Source of the DNA: BRH-c54 sp032251145
Lineage (GTDB): Bacteria > Bacteroidota > Bacteroidia > Flavobacteriales_E > Vicingaceae
Assembly: GCA_032251145.1 (NCBI GenBank)
Contig: JAVVER010000049.1
Location: 1 to 22,614 of the forward strand
Reading direction: 5' to 3'
DNA length: 22,614 nt
Shown: positions 1-7,336 of the stretch, piece after piece
How positions within the stretch are numbered: position 1 is the first letter of the stretch
Layout: each line of letters starts with the position of its first letter
Position numbers and translations under genes: made by a program
Notes under the pieces: generated by a model
The model's database searches: none
Told to the model about the DNA's origin: nothing
What the model saw: the letters and a program-made list of their open reading frames with translations, nothing else

Positions 1-69
1 GTACTTACATACTTTAAATAAAATACTTACTTTAATGTAAGTATATATACTTATAAAACTAACTAAAAA

Positions 70-369
70 ATGAAAAAAACAGTCCTTACTTTAAGCATAT
101 TACTATTTTCGAGTTGTATATTATTTTCACAAAATACTACCAAAAACAATTTAGTAAATGAAAACAAAGTAATTTCAGATTCTATAATTATAAATAACCA
201 AACCAATTCTTCTATACAAGAAGTTGATTCTAAGCAAATAAATAATGAAGGAACTAATGACCCAACAACAACTGGTTCTGTAAAGAAAATTATTAATGGT
301 AAAGAAGTTTATGTAAAAGAAACCGAAGTTAATGGAATTAAAAGCTCAATTATTTACGAACCAAAATAA
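70..369 (+). CDS. Small exported protein of unknown function
   Basis: I do not recognise a family. The 99-residue product begins with a signal peptide: a Lys pair, then a hydrophobic stretch to about residue 20. It ends either in a weak lipobox-like FSSC (residues 13-16) or at a signal peptidase I site near LFSQ. The rest is polar, rich in Asn, Ser, Thr and Ile, with a short C-terminal segment around NGKEVYVKETEVNG that could form a beta hairpin. The ATG at 70 follows an A-rich leader typical of this genome, and upstream palindromes at 23-53 might be regulatory. It precedes the T9SS adhesin by 66 bases on the same strand, so the two could be co-transcribed. Periplasmic or surface location is inferred from the signal peptide only. 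Confidence 0.6.
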   Translation: MKKTVLTLSILLFSSCILFSQNTTKNNLVNENKVISDSIIINNQTNSSIQEVDSKQINNEGTNDPTTTGSVKKIINGKEVYVKETEVNGIKSSIIYEPK

Positions 370-435
370 TTCTATCACTTACTTTTTCCTTATTTAGACA
401 AATTAGAAAGTATATTAATTTTTAAACTTTTAAAA

Positions 436-1896
436 ATGAAAAAAATATTACAATTATTCCTGTTAATTATTTTATTTCTATATTCAGACTTGATTTTTGC
501 AGCTGCCCCACCCTACGGAAACAATAACACTTGTGGAACAGCTGTTAATGCTAATACTGCTAGTTCGGGTTCAACATGTACGGATTACACATTAAATGGT
601 TCTAATATTACTGGAGACCCCTTATCCTCATGCAACACTTCTACTGAAAACACAAGTACTTGGTATAGTGTAACTGCTACATCTCCTAACATGACTTTTA
701 CTGGTGATAATGCTGCTACATCTGGTGTTAGTTGCCGACATTCAGTTACTGTTTATTCAGGTTCTTGTGCTGGTGGGTTAACCGAAATAGGATGTGCCTA
801 TGATTTCAACATTGTATCAGTTATTTTAACTGGTTTAACAGTAGGTCAAACTTATTTTGTTCAAATTTCTTATAGTTCGGGGGGGTCTTGTGCTAATTTG
901 GATGTTTGTTTTTATGCTTGCGAAACACCTAGCGAGGACAACTGTCAGGGTGCTCAACCAATTGGACCAACTCCTCAATCTCTCGATAATTTTTGTACAA
1001 CACCAGGCCCAACTACAAACACACCAACTATTACACCAGGTAATTTATGTGCTGGTTCTCTGGAAAATACTGCTTGGTACACATTTACTGTTCAAAATAC
1101 TGCCGATGTTGTAATTACAATATCTAATATTGTTTGTACTGGAGGTGGAGCTGGTTTCCAAATAGGTTACTTCACAGGAACTTGTGGATCATTATCCAAT
1201 ATTGGTTGTCAAAGTGGTAGTGGCGGAACTGTTACAGCAACTATTACTGGGCTTACAGCAGGTCAACAAGTTACTATAGCAATAGACGGTAATGCTGGAG
1301 CCGAATGTACTTATGATATTAGTGCAACTAATACTGTTCCTTTACCAATTACTTTATCCCATTTCGATGCAACCTACAACCCTAAAACAAGTGCAGTTGA
1401 GTTAGATTGGGCAACTTCATCAGAAATCAACAATGAATTTTTTACTGTAGAAAAAAGTGTTGATGGAGTTACTTTTGAAGTGGTTGGTATTGTTGATGGT
1501 GCTGGAAACTCTTCGGAACTCAAATCTTACAACACTTTAGATAAAAAACCTTATATAGGAACTTCTTACTACCGATTAAAACAAACTGATTTTGACGGTA
1601 AATTTGAATATTCAGACTTAGTGCCAGTTAATGTAGAGGATGTTATTTCTAATCCAACTATTTATCCTAATCCAATTACCAATAATGGGGTGTTAGAGTT
1701 TAATACCAACTCTACCGAAGTTACTGTTGTTACTATTTATGATGTATCTGGAAGAATTGTTATGAGTAATCAACATTTGACTAATAAAGGCATAAATAAA
1801 ATTCAATTGGAAACAAGTGAGTTGACTAATGGTATGTATTTTATTAGCTTGAAAAACGGAAATAATAAAACGAACTTAAAGTTAATTAAGGAATAA
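436..1896 (+). CDS. Secreted T9SS cargo protein with tandem Cys-containing beta domains
   Basis: A 486-residue exported protein. Residues 1-22 are a signal peptide. Two tandem beta-rich segments follow (about 24-162 and 163-298). Both are rich in Thr, Ser, Gly and Cys and carry matching motifs (W-Y-S/T-V/F-T; Y-S/T-G-x-C-G; L-T-G/A-G-Q), resembling CUB- or PPC-like adhesion domains. A linker domain (about 300-395, PLPITLSHFDA ... YYRLKQTDFDG) is common in Bacteroidota surface proteins. The last ~80 residues form a type A T9SS sorting domain: YPNPI, then VTIYDVSGRIV, then ending GMYFISLKNG...KLIKE. The protein should cross the outer membrane by the type IX system and be anchored or released. 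No catalytic motif is visible, so adhesion or matrix binding is the best guess. The many cysteines probably form disulfides. Confidence 0.85.
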   Translation: MKKILQLFLLIILFLYSDLIFAAAPPYGNNNTCGTAVNANTASSGSTCTDYTLNGSNITGDPLSSCNTSTENTSTWYSVTATSPNMTFTGDNAATSGVSCRHSVTVYSGSCAGGLTEIGCAYDFNIVSVILTGLTVGQTYFVQISYSSGGSCANLDVCFYACETPSEDNCQGAQPIGPTPQSLDNFCTTPGPTTNTPTITPGNLCAGSLENTAWYTFTVQNTADVVITISNIVCTGGGAGFQIGYFTGTCGSLSNIGCQSGSGGTVTATITGLTAGQQVTIAIDGNAGAECTYDISATNTVPLPITLSHFDATYNPKTSAVELDWATSSEINNEFFTVEKSVDGVTFEVVGIVDGAGNSSELKSYNTLDKKPYIGTSYYRLKQTDFDGKFEYSDLVPVNVEDVISNPTIYPNPITNNGVLEFNTNSTEVTVVTIYDVSGRIVMSNQHLTNKGINKIQLETSELTNGMYFISLKNGNNKTNLKLIKE

Positions 1897-1946
1897 AAAA
1901 GAAGTTAATTGTTAATTGTTAATTGTTATTGGTTAACACACCCCTA

Positions 1947-1962
1947 CCCCTCTCAAGAGGGG
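1947..1962 (+). repeat. C/G hairpin repeat, copy A
   Basis: Perfect 6-bp stem CCCCTC/GAGGGG with a TCAA loop, preceded by ACACCCCTA and followed by ATTTCCAACA. Copy D at 13555-13570 has the identical stem and loop with near-identical flanks. Copies at 8412-8424 (inverted) and 10821-10833 have the related CCCCC/GGGGG stem. Confidence 0.8.
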
Positions 1963-2066
1963 ATTTCCAACAACACACAATGCCAAAGTGAATAGTGAGT
2001 GGTGAGTTTGTTAATCGTAATTCGACTTTCGTCTTCTAACTTCTAGCTACTAATCTCTACTTAATT

Positions 2067-2113
2067 GCGATGGGCTTCACCCATACGCTGTATAAATTAC
2101 GCTCCTTCGGAGC
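2067..2113 (+). repeat. Double-hairpin repeat, copy A
   Basis: First hairpin: GCG-ATGGG, loop CTTCA, CCCAT-A-CGC (2067-2088). Second: GCTCC-TTC-GGAGC (2101-2113), followed by a T run. Copies occur at 10899-10943 and 13048-13093. The second hairpin is identical in all three, while the first changes sequence but keeps pairing. On the plus strand this copy, with its T run, could also terminate transcription from the gene ending at 1896. Confidence 0.75.
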
Positions 2114-2145
2114 TTTTTTATTCGTTAATAGTAAAATATAAAAAT

Positions 2146-2285
2146 TTCTAATCTCTAATTTCTAATCTCTAATTTCTAATCTCTAATTTCCAATCTCCAA
2201 TCTCTAATCTCTAATCTCTAATCTCTAATCTCTAATCTCTAATTTCTAATTTCTAATTTCTAATCTCTAATCTCTAATCTCTAAC
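2146..2285. repeat. Tandem heptamer tract, 20 units of YTCYAAT
   Basis: Twenty consecutive 7-bp units lie in perfect register. Nearly all are TTCTAAT or CTCTAAT, two are TTCCAAT/CTCCAAT, and the last is CTCTAAC. All differences among units are C/T transitions. The stop codon of trmD (reverse complement of 2281-2283) lies inside the last unit. Shorter tracts of the same unit are at 10967-11015 and 13596-13637. Confidence 0.95.
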
Positions 2286-2955
2286 CCAGCAAATCAGGTC
2301 TTCTTTCTTTGGTTCTTTTGTAAGCTTGCTCTTCTCTCCATTGTTCAATTTTTTTATGGTCTCCGCCAAGTAGAACATCTGGCACTTTTATTCCGTTGTA
2401 ATCTTCCGGACGAGTATAAACGGGTGGCGACAATAATCCATCTTGAAAAGAATCTGTTAATGCAGAAGTTTCATCACTTATAACTCCCGGAATTAATCGA
2501 ATAATGGCATCGCAAACAATTGCTGCGGGTAATTCTCCTCCTGTTAACACATAGTCTCCAACAGAAATTTCTTTGGTAATATAAAGTTCTCTTAATCTTT
2601 CATCTATCCCTTTATAATGTCCTGCAAGAATGATTATATTTTTATATAAAGAAAGCTGATTGGCAACTCTTTGATTAAACGTTTCGCCATCGGGAGTCAT
2701 GTAAATTATTTCGTCATACCTTCTTTCTGCTATTAATTTTTCAATACAATCTGCAATAGGCTGAATTTGCAGCACCATTCCTGCACCACCACCAAAAGCA
2801 TAATCATCAACACTTTTTTGTTTGTTGGTTGAATAGTCTCTCAAATTATGCACAACAACTTCTACCAAGCTTTTTTCTTGAGCTCTTTTTAATATAGAAG
2901 CACCAAATGGACTTTCTAATAATTCGGGTAAAACAGTAATGATATCTATTCTCAT
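2281..2955 (-). CDS. trmD: tRNA (guanine-N1-)-methyltransferase TrmD
   Basis: TrmD methylates G37 of tRNAs with S-adenosylmethionine, which prevents +1 frameshifting. It is an essential cytosolic SPOUT-fold enzyme. The 224-residue product starts MRIDIITVLPE and carries the family motifs in order: DYAFGGGAGMV (about 51-61), the SAM-binding knot region GHYKGIDERLRE (about 112-123), EISVGDYVLTGGELPA (about 129-144), and the C-terminal PPVYTRPEDYNG and GDHKKIEQWR. It is shorter than the roughly 255-residue E. coli enzyme, as is usual in Bacteroidota. It is divergent from bioB and convergent with the T9SS adhesin. There is no rpsP-rimM-rplS context here. The stop codon is embedded in a heptamer repeat tract. 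Confidence 0.96.
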   Translation of the reverse strand: MRIDIITVLPELLESPFGASILKRAQEKSLVEVVVHNLRDYSTNKQKSVDDYAFGGGAGMVLQIQPIADCIEKLIAERRYDEIIYMTPDGETFNQRVANQLSLYKNIIILAGHYKGIDERLRELYITKEISVGDYVLTGGELPAAIVCDAIIRLIPGVISDETSALTDSFQDGLLSPPVYTRPEDYNGIKVPDVLLGGDHKKIEQWREEQAYKRTKERRPDLLG

Positions 2956-2963
2956 AAGTAGAA

Positions 2964-3031
2964 AGTTTATAAAGTAAAAAGTTCATAAAATTACACACTT
3001 TTCACTTTATGAACTTTATAAACTTTCTACT
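2964..3031. repeat. Inverted repeat of 9-mer units between trmD and bioB
   Basis: The left arm begins AGTAGAAAGTTTATAAAG and the right arm (to 3031) ends with its exact complement CTTTATAAACTTTCTACT, giving 18 bp of perfect outer stem. The arms are built of about 9-bp units (CTTTATGAA, CTTTATAAA). Related direct 9-mers (AAACCTTAT) occur at about 19481-19522. It fills most of the divergent promoter space. Confidence 0.7.
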
Positions 3032-3043
3032 AAAAAAAACTAT

Positions 3044-3051
3044 TATCTTTG
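3044..3051 (+). promoter_or_regulatory. bioB promoter -7 box
   Basis: TATCTTTG exactly matches the Bacteroidota TAnnTTTG element, 21 bases before the ATG at 3073. It implies a very short leader. It also rules out the in-frame TTG at 3049 as the start, because that codon overlaps the box. No convincing -33 TTG was seen. Confidence 0.7.
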
Positions 3052-3072
3052 CTCCATCACAAAACAATAAAT

Positions 3073-4176
3073 ATGGACAATAATAAACACTGGACAAAAG
3101 AAGAAATTTTAGCAATATACAATAAACCTTTAATGGAGTTAATTTATGAGGCTGCCACTGTGCATCGTCAATATCATGATCCGTTAAAAATTCAGGTGAG
3201 TAAACTTATTTCTATAAAAACAGGTGGTTGTCCGGAAGATTGTGGTTATTGTCCGCAAGCAGCAAGATACCATACCAATATTGAAAAGAATGATTTAATG
3301 CCTATTGATGAAGTTATGGCTAAAGCAGAAGCTGCAAAAGCTACTGGTTCTTCTAGGGTTTGTATGGGAGCTGCCTGGAGAAATGTTCAGGATGGAAAAG
3401 ATTTTGACCAAGTAATAGAAATGGTAAAAGGCTTAAGTGTAATGAACATGGAAGTTTGTTGTACTTTAGGTATGGTTACCGAAAGTCAGGCTAGCAGATT
3501 AGCTGAAGCAGGTTTACATTATTACAATCATAACATAGATACTTCTGAGGAATATTATAAAGAAGTAATTTCTACAAGAGGATTTAACGATAGAATTGAG
3601 ACCTTAGAAAACGTTAGAAAAAGTGCTTTAAAAGTTTGTTCTGGTGGAATTATAGGCATGGGAGAAACTGTTGATGACCGAATTGGTATGTTGATGGGCT
3701 TACAGAAATTAAGCGAAGCTCCTGAATCTATTCCTATTAATGCATTGGTACCTGTTGAAGGAACGCCTATGGAAGAGCAAGAAATTGTTCCTATTTGGGA
3801 TGTTGTTAGAATGATAGCTACTACAAGAATTGTTTTCCCAAAAAGTACGGTAAGACTTTCTGCTGGAAGAATGCAAATGAGTAAAGAAGGTCAGGCTTTA
3901 TGTTTTATGGCGGGAGCAAGTTCTATATTTGCAGGAGACAAATTGCTTACTACTCCAAACCCAGGAGATAATGAAGATATGCAATTGTTTAACCTGTTAG
4001 GATTAACTCCTTCTGAAAAGGAAAAGGACAATACCGGAAAAGTAAAAATTAGAAAAGATACTCCATTATCAGCTGCTGAAGAGAAAATAAAATGGAGTCG
4101 CCCCGGACATGTTATTGAAAAGAACAAACAAGCTGCCGAAAAAGCTAAAGCAATAAGAAAGGCGTTAAAGTCTTAA
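3073..4176 (+). CDS. bioB: Biotin synthase BioB
   Basis: Radical-SAM enzyme that inserts sulfur into dethiobiotin to form biotin, the last step of the pathway; cytosolic. The 367-residue product (ATG at 3073, MDNNKHW) has the CxxxCxxC cluster motif as CPEDCGYC for the [4Fe-4S] cluster. It also has the family segments VCMGAAWR, EVCCTLGM, YNHNIDTS and CSGGIIGMGE, and TVRLSAGR, which supplies the Arg ligand of the [2Fe-2S] cluster. Its length is slightly above the 346 residues of E. coli because of a Lys-rich C-terminal tail. It is followed after 52 bases by bioF on the same strand, consistent with a biotin gene group, and has its own TAnnTTTG promoter. The upstream in-frame TTG was rejected because it overlaps the promoter. 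Confidence 0.97.
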   Translation: MDNNKHWTKEEILAIYNKPLMELIYEAATVHRQYHDPLKIQVSKLISIKTGGCPEDCGYCPQAARYHTNIEKNDLMPIDEVMAKAEAAKATGSSRVCMGAAWRNVQDGKDFDQVIEMVKGLSVMNMEVCCTLGMVTESQASRLAEAGLHYYNHNIDTSEEYYKEVISTRGFNDRIETLENVRKSALKVCSGGIIGMGETVDDRIGMLMGLQKLSEAPESIPINALVPVEGTPMEEQEIVPIWDVVRMIATTRIVFPKSTVRLSAGRMQMSKEGQALCFMAGASSIFAGDKLLTTPNPGDNEDMQLFNLLGLTPSEKEKDNTGKVKIRKDTPLSAAEEKIKWSRPGHVIEKNKQAAEKAKAIRKALKS

Positions 4177-4228
4177 CTAACTTTCCTTTTAATTTCAATA
4201 ACCTTATTGTAAATTTTTTATAAGAGAC

Positions 4229-5335
4229 ATGATTAATCATTCTATTTACATTTATAATGAGTTAAAGAAAAAAAAAGATGTAAATTCCTATCGACAACTT
4301 TCTGTTAAACATGATTTAATTGATTTTTGTTCTAATGATTATTTAGGCTTTGCTAAAGAAGCATCAATACACCTTATAAATAATAACACAGAAACTGTAC
4401 AATTTGGAGCAACAGGCTCACGATTAATTTCAGGTAATTATGAATTGACCGAAGAAACAGAAACTTTTTTAGCCCACTTTTATAATACTAATGCAGCTCT
4501 AATTTTTAACTCTGGATATAATGCTAATATTGGGCTCTTTCAATGTCTGCCACAAAGAAATGACACTATTATTTATGATGAGTTTATCCACGCTTCTATA
4601 AGAGATGGAATAAGACTTAGCAATGCAACTCATTTCTCCTTTACGCATAACAATTTAGCTACATTAGAACAAAAACTAAGTAACGCCAAAGGATTAGTTT
4701 ATGTGGTGGTTGAGTCGGTTTATTCTATGGATGGAGATTTTGCTCCAATTACCGAAATAGTGGCTATTTGTAAAAAATACAATGCTGCTCTAATGGTAGA
4801 TGAAGCTCATGCTGTAGGTATTTTCGGAAATGGTAAAGGATTAGTGAGCGAGTTAGGTTTAGAAAATGACGTTTTTGCTCGCATTACAACTTTCGGAAAA
4901 GCTTTTGGTGTGCATGGAGCCGCAATTTTAGGTAGTAATGAGTTACGAGATTATTTAATCAATTTTTCTAGAGCTTTTATTTATACTACGGCTTTACCGC
5001 TTCATAGCATTATTTCCATAAAAAATGCACATGAGTTTTTGCTTCAAAACTTAAATAGAATTAATACATTAAAAGAGTTGATTAATTATTTCAGAAGTTT
5101 AACTTCAAACTTTGAACCTCAAACTTTAAACTCTTATAGTCCGATACAATGTATTGTTATTCCCGGCAATAATGAAGTAAAAACAATGGCAGAGAAACTA
5201 CAACAAAATGGTTTTGATGTTCGTCCTATACTTTCTCCAACAGTTCCTAAGGGACAAGAACGCTTGAGAATTTGTTTGCATAGTTTTAATTCAAAAGAAG
5301 AAGTTGATAATTTAATAAATACATTAAAAATATAA
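4229..5335 (+). CDS. bioF: 8-amino-7-oxononanoate synthase BioF
   Basis: PLP enzyme that condenses pimeloyl-ACP or -CoA with L-alanine to give 8-amino-7-oxononanoate (KAPA); cytosolic. The 368 residues contain DFCSNDYLGFA near the N-terminus, GATGSRLISGNYE, DEFIHASIRDG, the PLP-binding DEAHAVGIFG, and the Schiff-base lysine in TTFGKAFGVHGAA. The C-terminal motif RPILSPTVPKGQERLRI is also present. A heptad repeat tract (5101-5133) encodes part of a variable stretch at about residues 289-302, just before SPIQCIVIPG. The bioD start lies 3 bases after the stop, so these two are almost surely co-transcribed. No clear promoter box was seen in the 52 bases after bioB, so read-through from bioB is likely. 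Confidence 0.94.
   Translation: MINHSIYIYNELKKKKDVNSYRQLSVKHDLIDFCSNDYLGFAKEASIHLINNNTETVQFGATGSRLISGNYELTEETETFLAHFYNTNAALIFNSGYNANIGLFQCLPQRNDTIIYDEFIHASIRDGIRLSNATHFSFTHNNLATLEQKLSNAKGLVYVVVESVYSMDGDFAPITEIVAICKKYNAALMVDEAHAVGIFGNGKGLVSELGLENDVFARITTFGKAFGVHGAAILGSNELRDYLINFSRAFIYTTALPLHSIISIKNAHEFLLQNLNRINTLKELINYFRSLTSNFEPQTLNSYSPIQCIVIPGNNEVKTMAEKLQQNGFDVRPILSPTVPKGQERLRICLHSFNSKEEVDNLINTLKI
5094..5133 (+). repeat. Heptad repeat inside the bioF coding region
   Basis: Five or so 7-bp units in register: GAAGTTT, AACTTCA, AACTTTG, AACCTCA, AACTTTA, then AACTC. They match in kind, on the opposite strand, the heptads at 19434-19468 (GAGGTTT). The frame stays open and encodes roughly SLTSNFEPQTLNS, next to a family-conserved segment. 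Confidence 0.7.
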
Positions 5336-5338
5336 TTA

Positions 5339-5950
5339 ATGAATTATTTTATAACAGGAATAGGAACCAACATAGGTAAAACAGTAGTTTCAGCTATTTT
5401 AACAGAAGCATTGGAAGCCGATTATTGGAAACCTGTACAAGCCGGAGATTTAGAAAATTCAGATACGAATAAAGTAAAAAACCTTGTTAGCAATAAAAAT
5501 TCTGTTTTTCATAAAGAAGCCTATTGTTTAACTCAACCCATGTCACCACATGCTGCTGCAAAAATGGATGGTATTGAAATAAATTTAAACGAAATTAAAC
5601 TACCTACAACCAACAATAAGCTAATAATTGAAGGTGCCGGAGGATTAATGGTTCCTTTGAATGATAACCAATTGATTATTAACTTAATTGAAAAAATACC
5701 TGCCGAAGTAATTTTGGTATCTCAAAACTATTTGGGAAGTATTAACCATACGTTGTTGAGTATAGAAAGCTTACAAACTCGAAACATCAACATAAAAGGA
5801 ATTATTTTTAATGGCGAGGAAAATGCAGCAACCGAACAATTTATTTTGTCTCATACAAAAGTTAACTGTTTAGGAAGAATAAAACAACACGCTGTTATAA
5901 ATAAAGAGGTAGTTTTGTCTTATAAAAACCATTTTCAATCACTTTTATGA
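5339..5950 (+). CDS. bioD: Dethiobiotin synthetase BioD
   Basis: ATP-dependent carboxylase that closes the ureido ring of 7,8-diaminopelargonic acid (DAPA) to make dethiobiotin; cytosolic P-loop protein. The 203-residue product begins with ITGIGTNIGKTVVSAIL, the modified Walker A of the family (residues 5-21), followed by YWKPVQAGD with the substrate-contacting Lys. EGAGGLMVPL lies at about 98-107, and a C-terminal region has the GRIKQH segment. It starts 3 bases after bioF, and its stop overlaps the next start in ATGA. It is somewhat shorter than the E. coli enzyme (about 225), but no motif is missing. BioA, which makes its substrate, is not in the window. Confidence 0.93.
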   Translation: MNYFITGIGTNIGKTVVSAILTEALEADYWKPVQAGDLENSDTNKVKNLVSNKNSVFHKEAYCLTQPMSPHAAAKMDGIEINLNEIKLPTTNNKLIIEGAGGLMVPLNDNQLIINLIEKIPAEVILVSQNYLGSINHTLLSIESLQTRNINIKGIIFNGEENAATEQFILSHTKVNCLGRIKQHAVINKEVVLSYKNHFQSLL

Positions 5951-7167
5951 GTAAGCAACATGTTGACGTAATAATAATTGGAGGTGGTGCAGCCGGTTTT
6001 TTTGCTGCCATCAATATTGCTGAACTTTATCCTCATCTTTCTGTTGCTATTCTAGAAAAAACTTCTCACTTATTAAAAAAAGTAAAAATTTCGGGTGGCG
6101 GAAGATGCAATGTAACCCACGCTTGTTTTAATCCTAAAGATCTTATTAATTTTTATCCCCGAGGAGGAAAAGAATTGTTAGGTGCTTTTTATCAGTTTCT
6201 GCCACTAAATACTATTGAATGGTTTGCATCAAAAAATATTGAACTAACAACTGAAAGTGATGGAAGAATGTTTCCTGTTTCCAACACTTCCGAAACCATT
6301 GTGAATTGCTTTTTACATCTTGCCCAAAAGCATAAAATAGCTATTATTACTGAAACCAAAGTAGAAAAGATTCTGCCCTTTACTAATGGTTTTGAAATAA
6401 CTACCAACAACGGAGAGTTTACAGCAGAAAAAATTGTAGTAACCGCAGGAGGTTTTAACAAAGCAGAACAATATCAGTTTTTAACCGATTTAGGACATAC
6501 CATTCAACCGCCAATTCCATCTCTTTTTACGTTTAATTTACCTCAACACCCCATTTGCGAGCTTCAGGGAATTAGTTTACCCCATGTAGCTATAAAAATT
6601 AAAGATAGTAACTACAAAGAAGAAGGCCCTTTATTAATTACCCACTGGGGAATGAGTGGTCCGGTAGTGTTAAAACTAAGTGCTTGGGCAGCCCGTTTTC
6701 TGCAAGAAAAGAACTATAACTTTACTTATTTTGTAAATTGGTTGCCCAACTTATCGGCAGAACAAATTTTAGAACAATTAACTACTTTTAAGACTACAGT
6801 TGCTACCAAAAAAGTAAGCAATGCTTTTCCTTTTGATTTTCCTAAAAAATTAGCCTTATATTTCTTGCAAAAAGCTACTATAGATGAAAACATCAATTGG
6901 GGAGATGTTTCTAAAAAACAACTTCATCTTTTAACCAACATCTTAGCTGCCGATGAATATTTTTCTAAAGGTAAAACTACTTTTAAGCAAGAATTTGTTA
7001 CTTGCGGAGGCATAAAACTTAATGAAGTCAATTTCAAAACCATGGAAAGTAAACTGCACTCCAACTTATTTTTTTCGGGAGAAGTGTTAGATATTGATGC
7101 CCTTACCGGAGGTTTTAACTTCCAAGCAGCATGGACTACCGCATGGATTTCCGCTCAACATATATAA
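5947..7167 (+). CDS. HI0933/YhiN-family FAD-dependent oxidoreductase
   Basis: A 406-residue flavoprotein of the HI0933 (YhiN/BaiN-like) family. The N-terminus has the dinucleotide-binding VIIIGGGAAGFFAAINIAE (about 9-27), then the family signature KKVKISGGGRCNVTH (about 44-58). The middle has GMSGPVVLKLS, and the C-terminus has LFFSGEVLDIDALTGGFNFQAAW, which closes around FAD. Known members reduce unsaturated substrates or have unknown physiological roles, so the substrate cannot be named. Its start overlaps the bioD stop by 4 bases, meaning translational coupling with bioD. Whether this reflects a biotin-related role or a convenience operon is unclear. BaiN is a bile-acid enzyme of gut clostridia; that function should not be transferred here. 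Confidence 0.88.
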   Translation: MSKQHVDVIIIGGGAAGFFAAINIAELYPHLSVAILEKTSHLLKKVKISGGGRCNVTHACFNPKDLINFYPRGGKELLGAFYQFLPLNTIEWFASKNIELTTESDGRMFPVSNTSETIVNCFLHLAQKHKIAIITETKVEKILPFTNGFEITTNNGEFTAEKIVVTAGGFNKAEQYQFLTDLGHTIQPPIPSLFTFNLPQHPICELQGISLPHVAIKIKDSNYKEEGPLLITHWGMSGPVVLKLSAWAARFLQEKNYNFTYFVNWLPNLSAEQILEQLTTFKTTVATKKVSNAFPFDFPKKLALYFLQKATIDENINWGDVSKKQLHLLTNILAADEYFSKGKTTFKQEFVTCGGIKLNEVNFKTMESKLHSNLFFSGEVLDIDALTGGFNFQAAWTTAWISAQHI

Positions 7168-7304
7168 AAAAAAACTATTATTCTTTAATTAAAATTTGCA
7201 ACCTCTACTCCATACTCACTTATTTATGTTAGTGAACTAATGTTATCCAGTATGCTTCAATAATTTTATACCTAAAACAAAGTAAATAAATGTTAATCTT
7301 TTCG

Positions 7305-7312
7305 TATTTTTG
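7305..7312 (+). promoter_or_regulatory. Promoter -7 box of the DUF2911 gene
   Basis: TATTTTTG matches TAnnTTTG, 24 bases before the ATG at 7337. The in-frame TTG at 7310 overlaps the box and so is unlikely to be a start. Confidence 0.6.
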
Positions 7313-7336
7313 AGCAAACAAAAAATAAAAAAAATC

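Larger units (their letters stand above)
1901..2285. repeat. Composite intergenic repeat block
   Basis: This gene-free stretch between two convergent genes is nearly all short repeats. In order: a GTTAATT heptad run (about 1904-1935); a C/G hairpin CCCCTC-TCAA-GAGGGG (1947-1962); degenerate heptads (AGTGAAT-like at about 1987-2007, TTCTAAC-like at 2034-2061); the double hairpin (2067-2113); and a pure YTCYAAT tract (2146-2285). The same modules recur in the same order at 10799-11015 and, split by a gene, at 13048-13637. No ORF with coding character was seen here. Confidence 0.85.

Noticed and set aside
857..1114. An 85-codon plus-strand frame inside the T9SS adhesin
   Set aside because: It is a shadow frame of a convincing domain protein, with no start context or family resemblance.
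2101..2120. Calling every GCTCC-TTC-GGAGC hairpin a terminator
   Set aside because: Only copy A has a long T run in line with a gene; the other two are antisense to the neighbouring genes, and the identical sequence is better explained as a repeat.
2146..2285. CRISPR array
   Set aside because: Units are 7 bp with no spacers, and no cas genes are present.
3049..3072. TTG start for bioB
   Set aside because: The codon lies inside the TATCTTTG promoter box; ATG at 3073 gives the natural N-terminus.
3891..4127. A minus-strand frame inside bioB
   Set aside because: It is antisense to conserved BioB sequence; low-complexity shadow.
7310..7336. TTG start for the DUF2911 gene
   Set aside because: It overlaps the -7 box; ATG at 7337 begins a canonical signal peptide.
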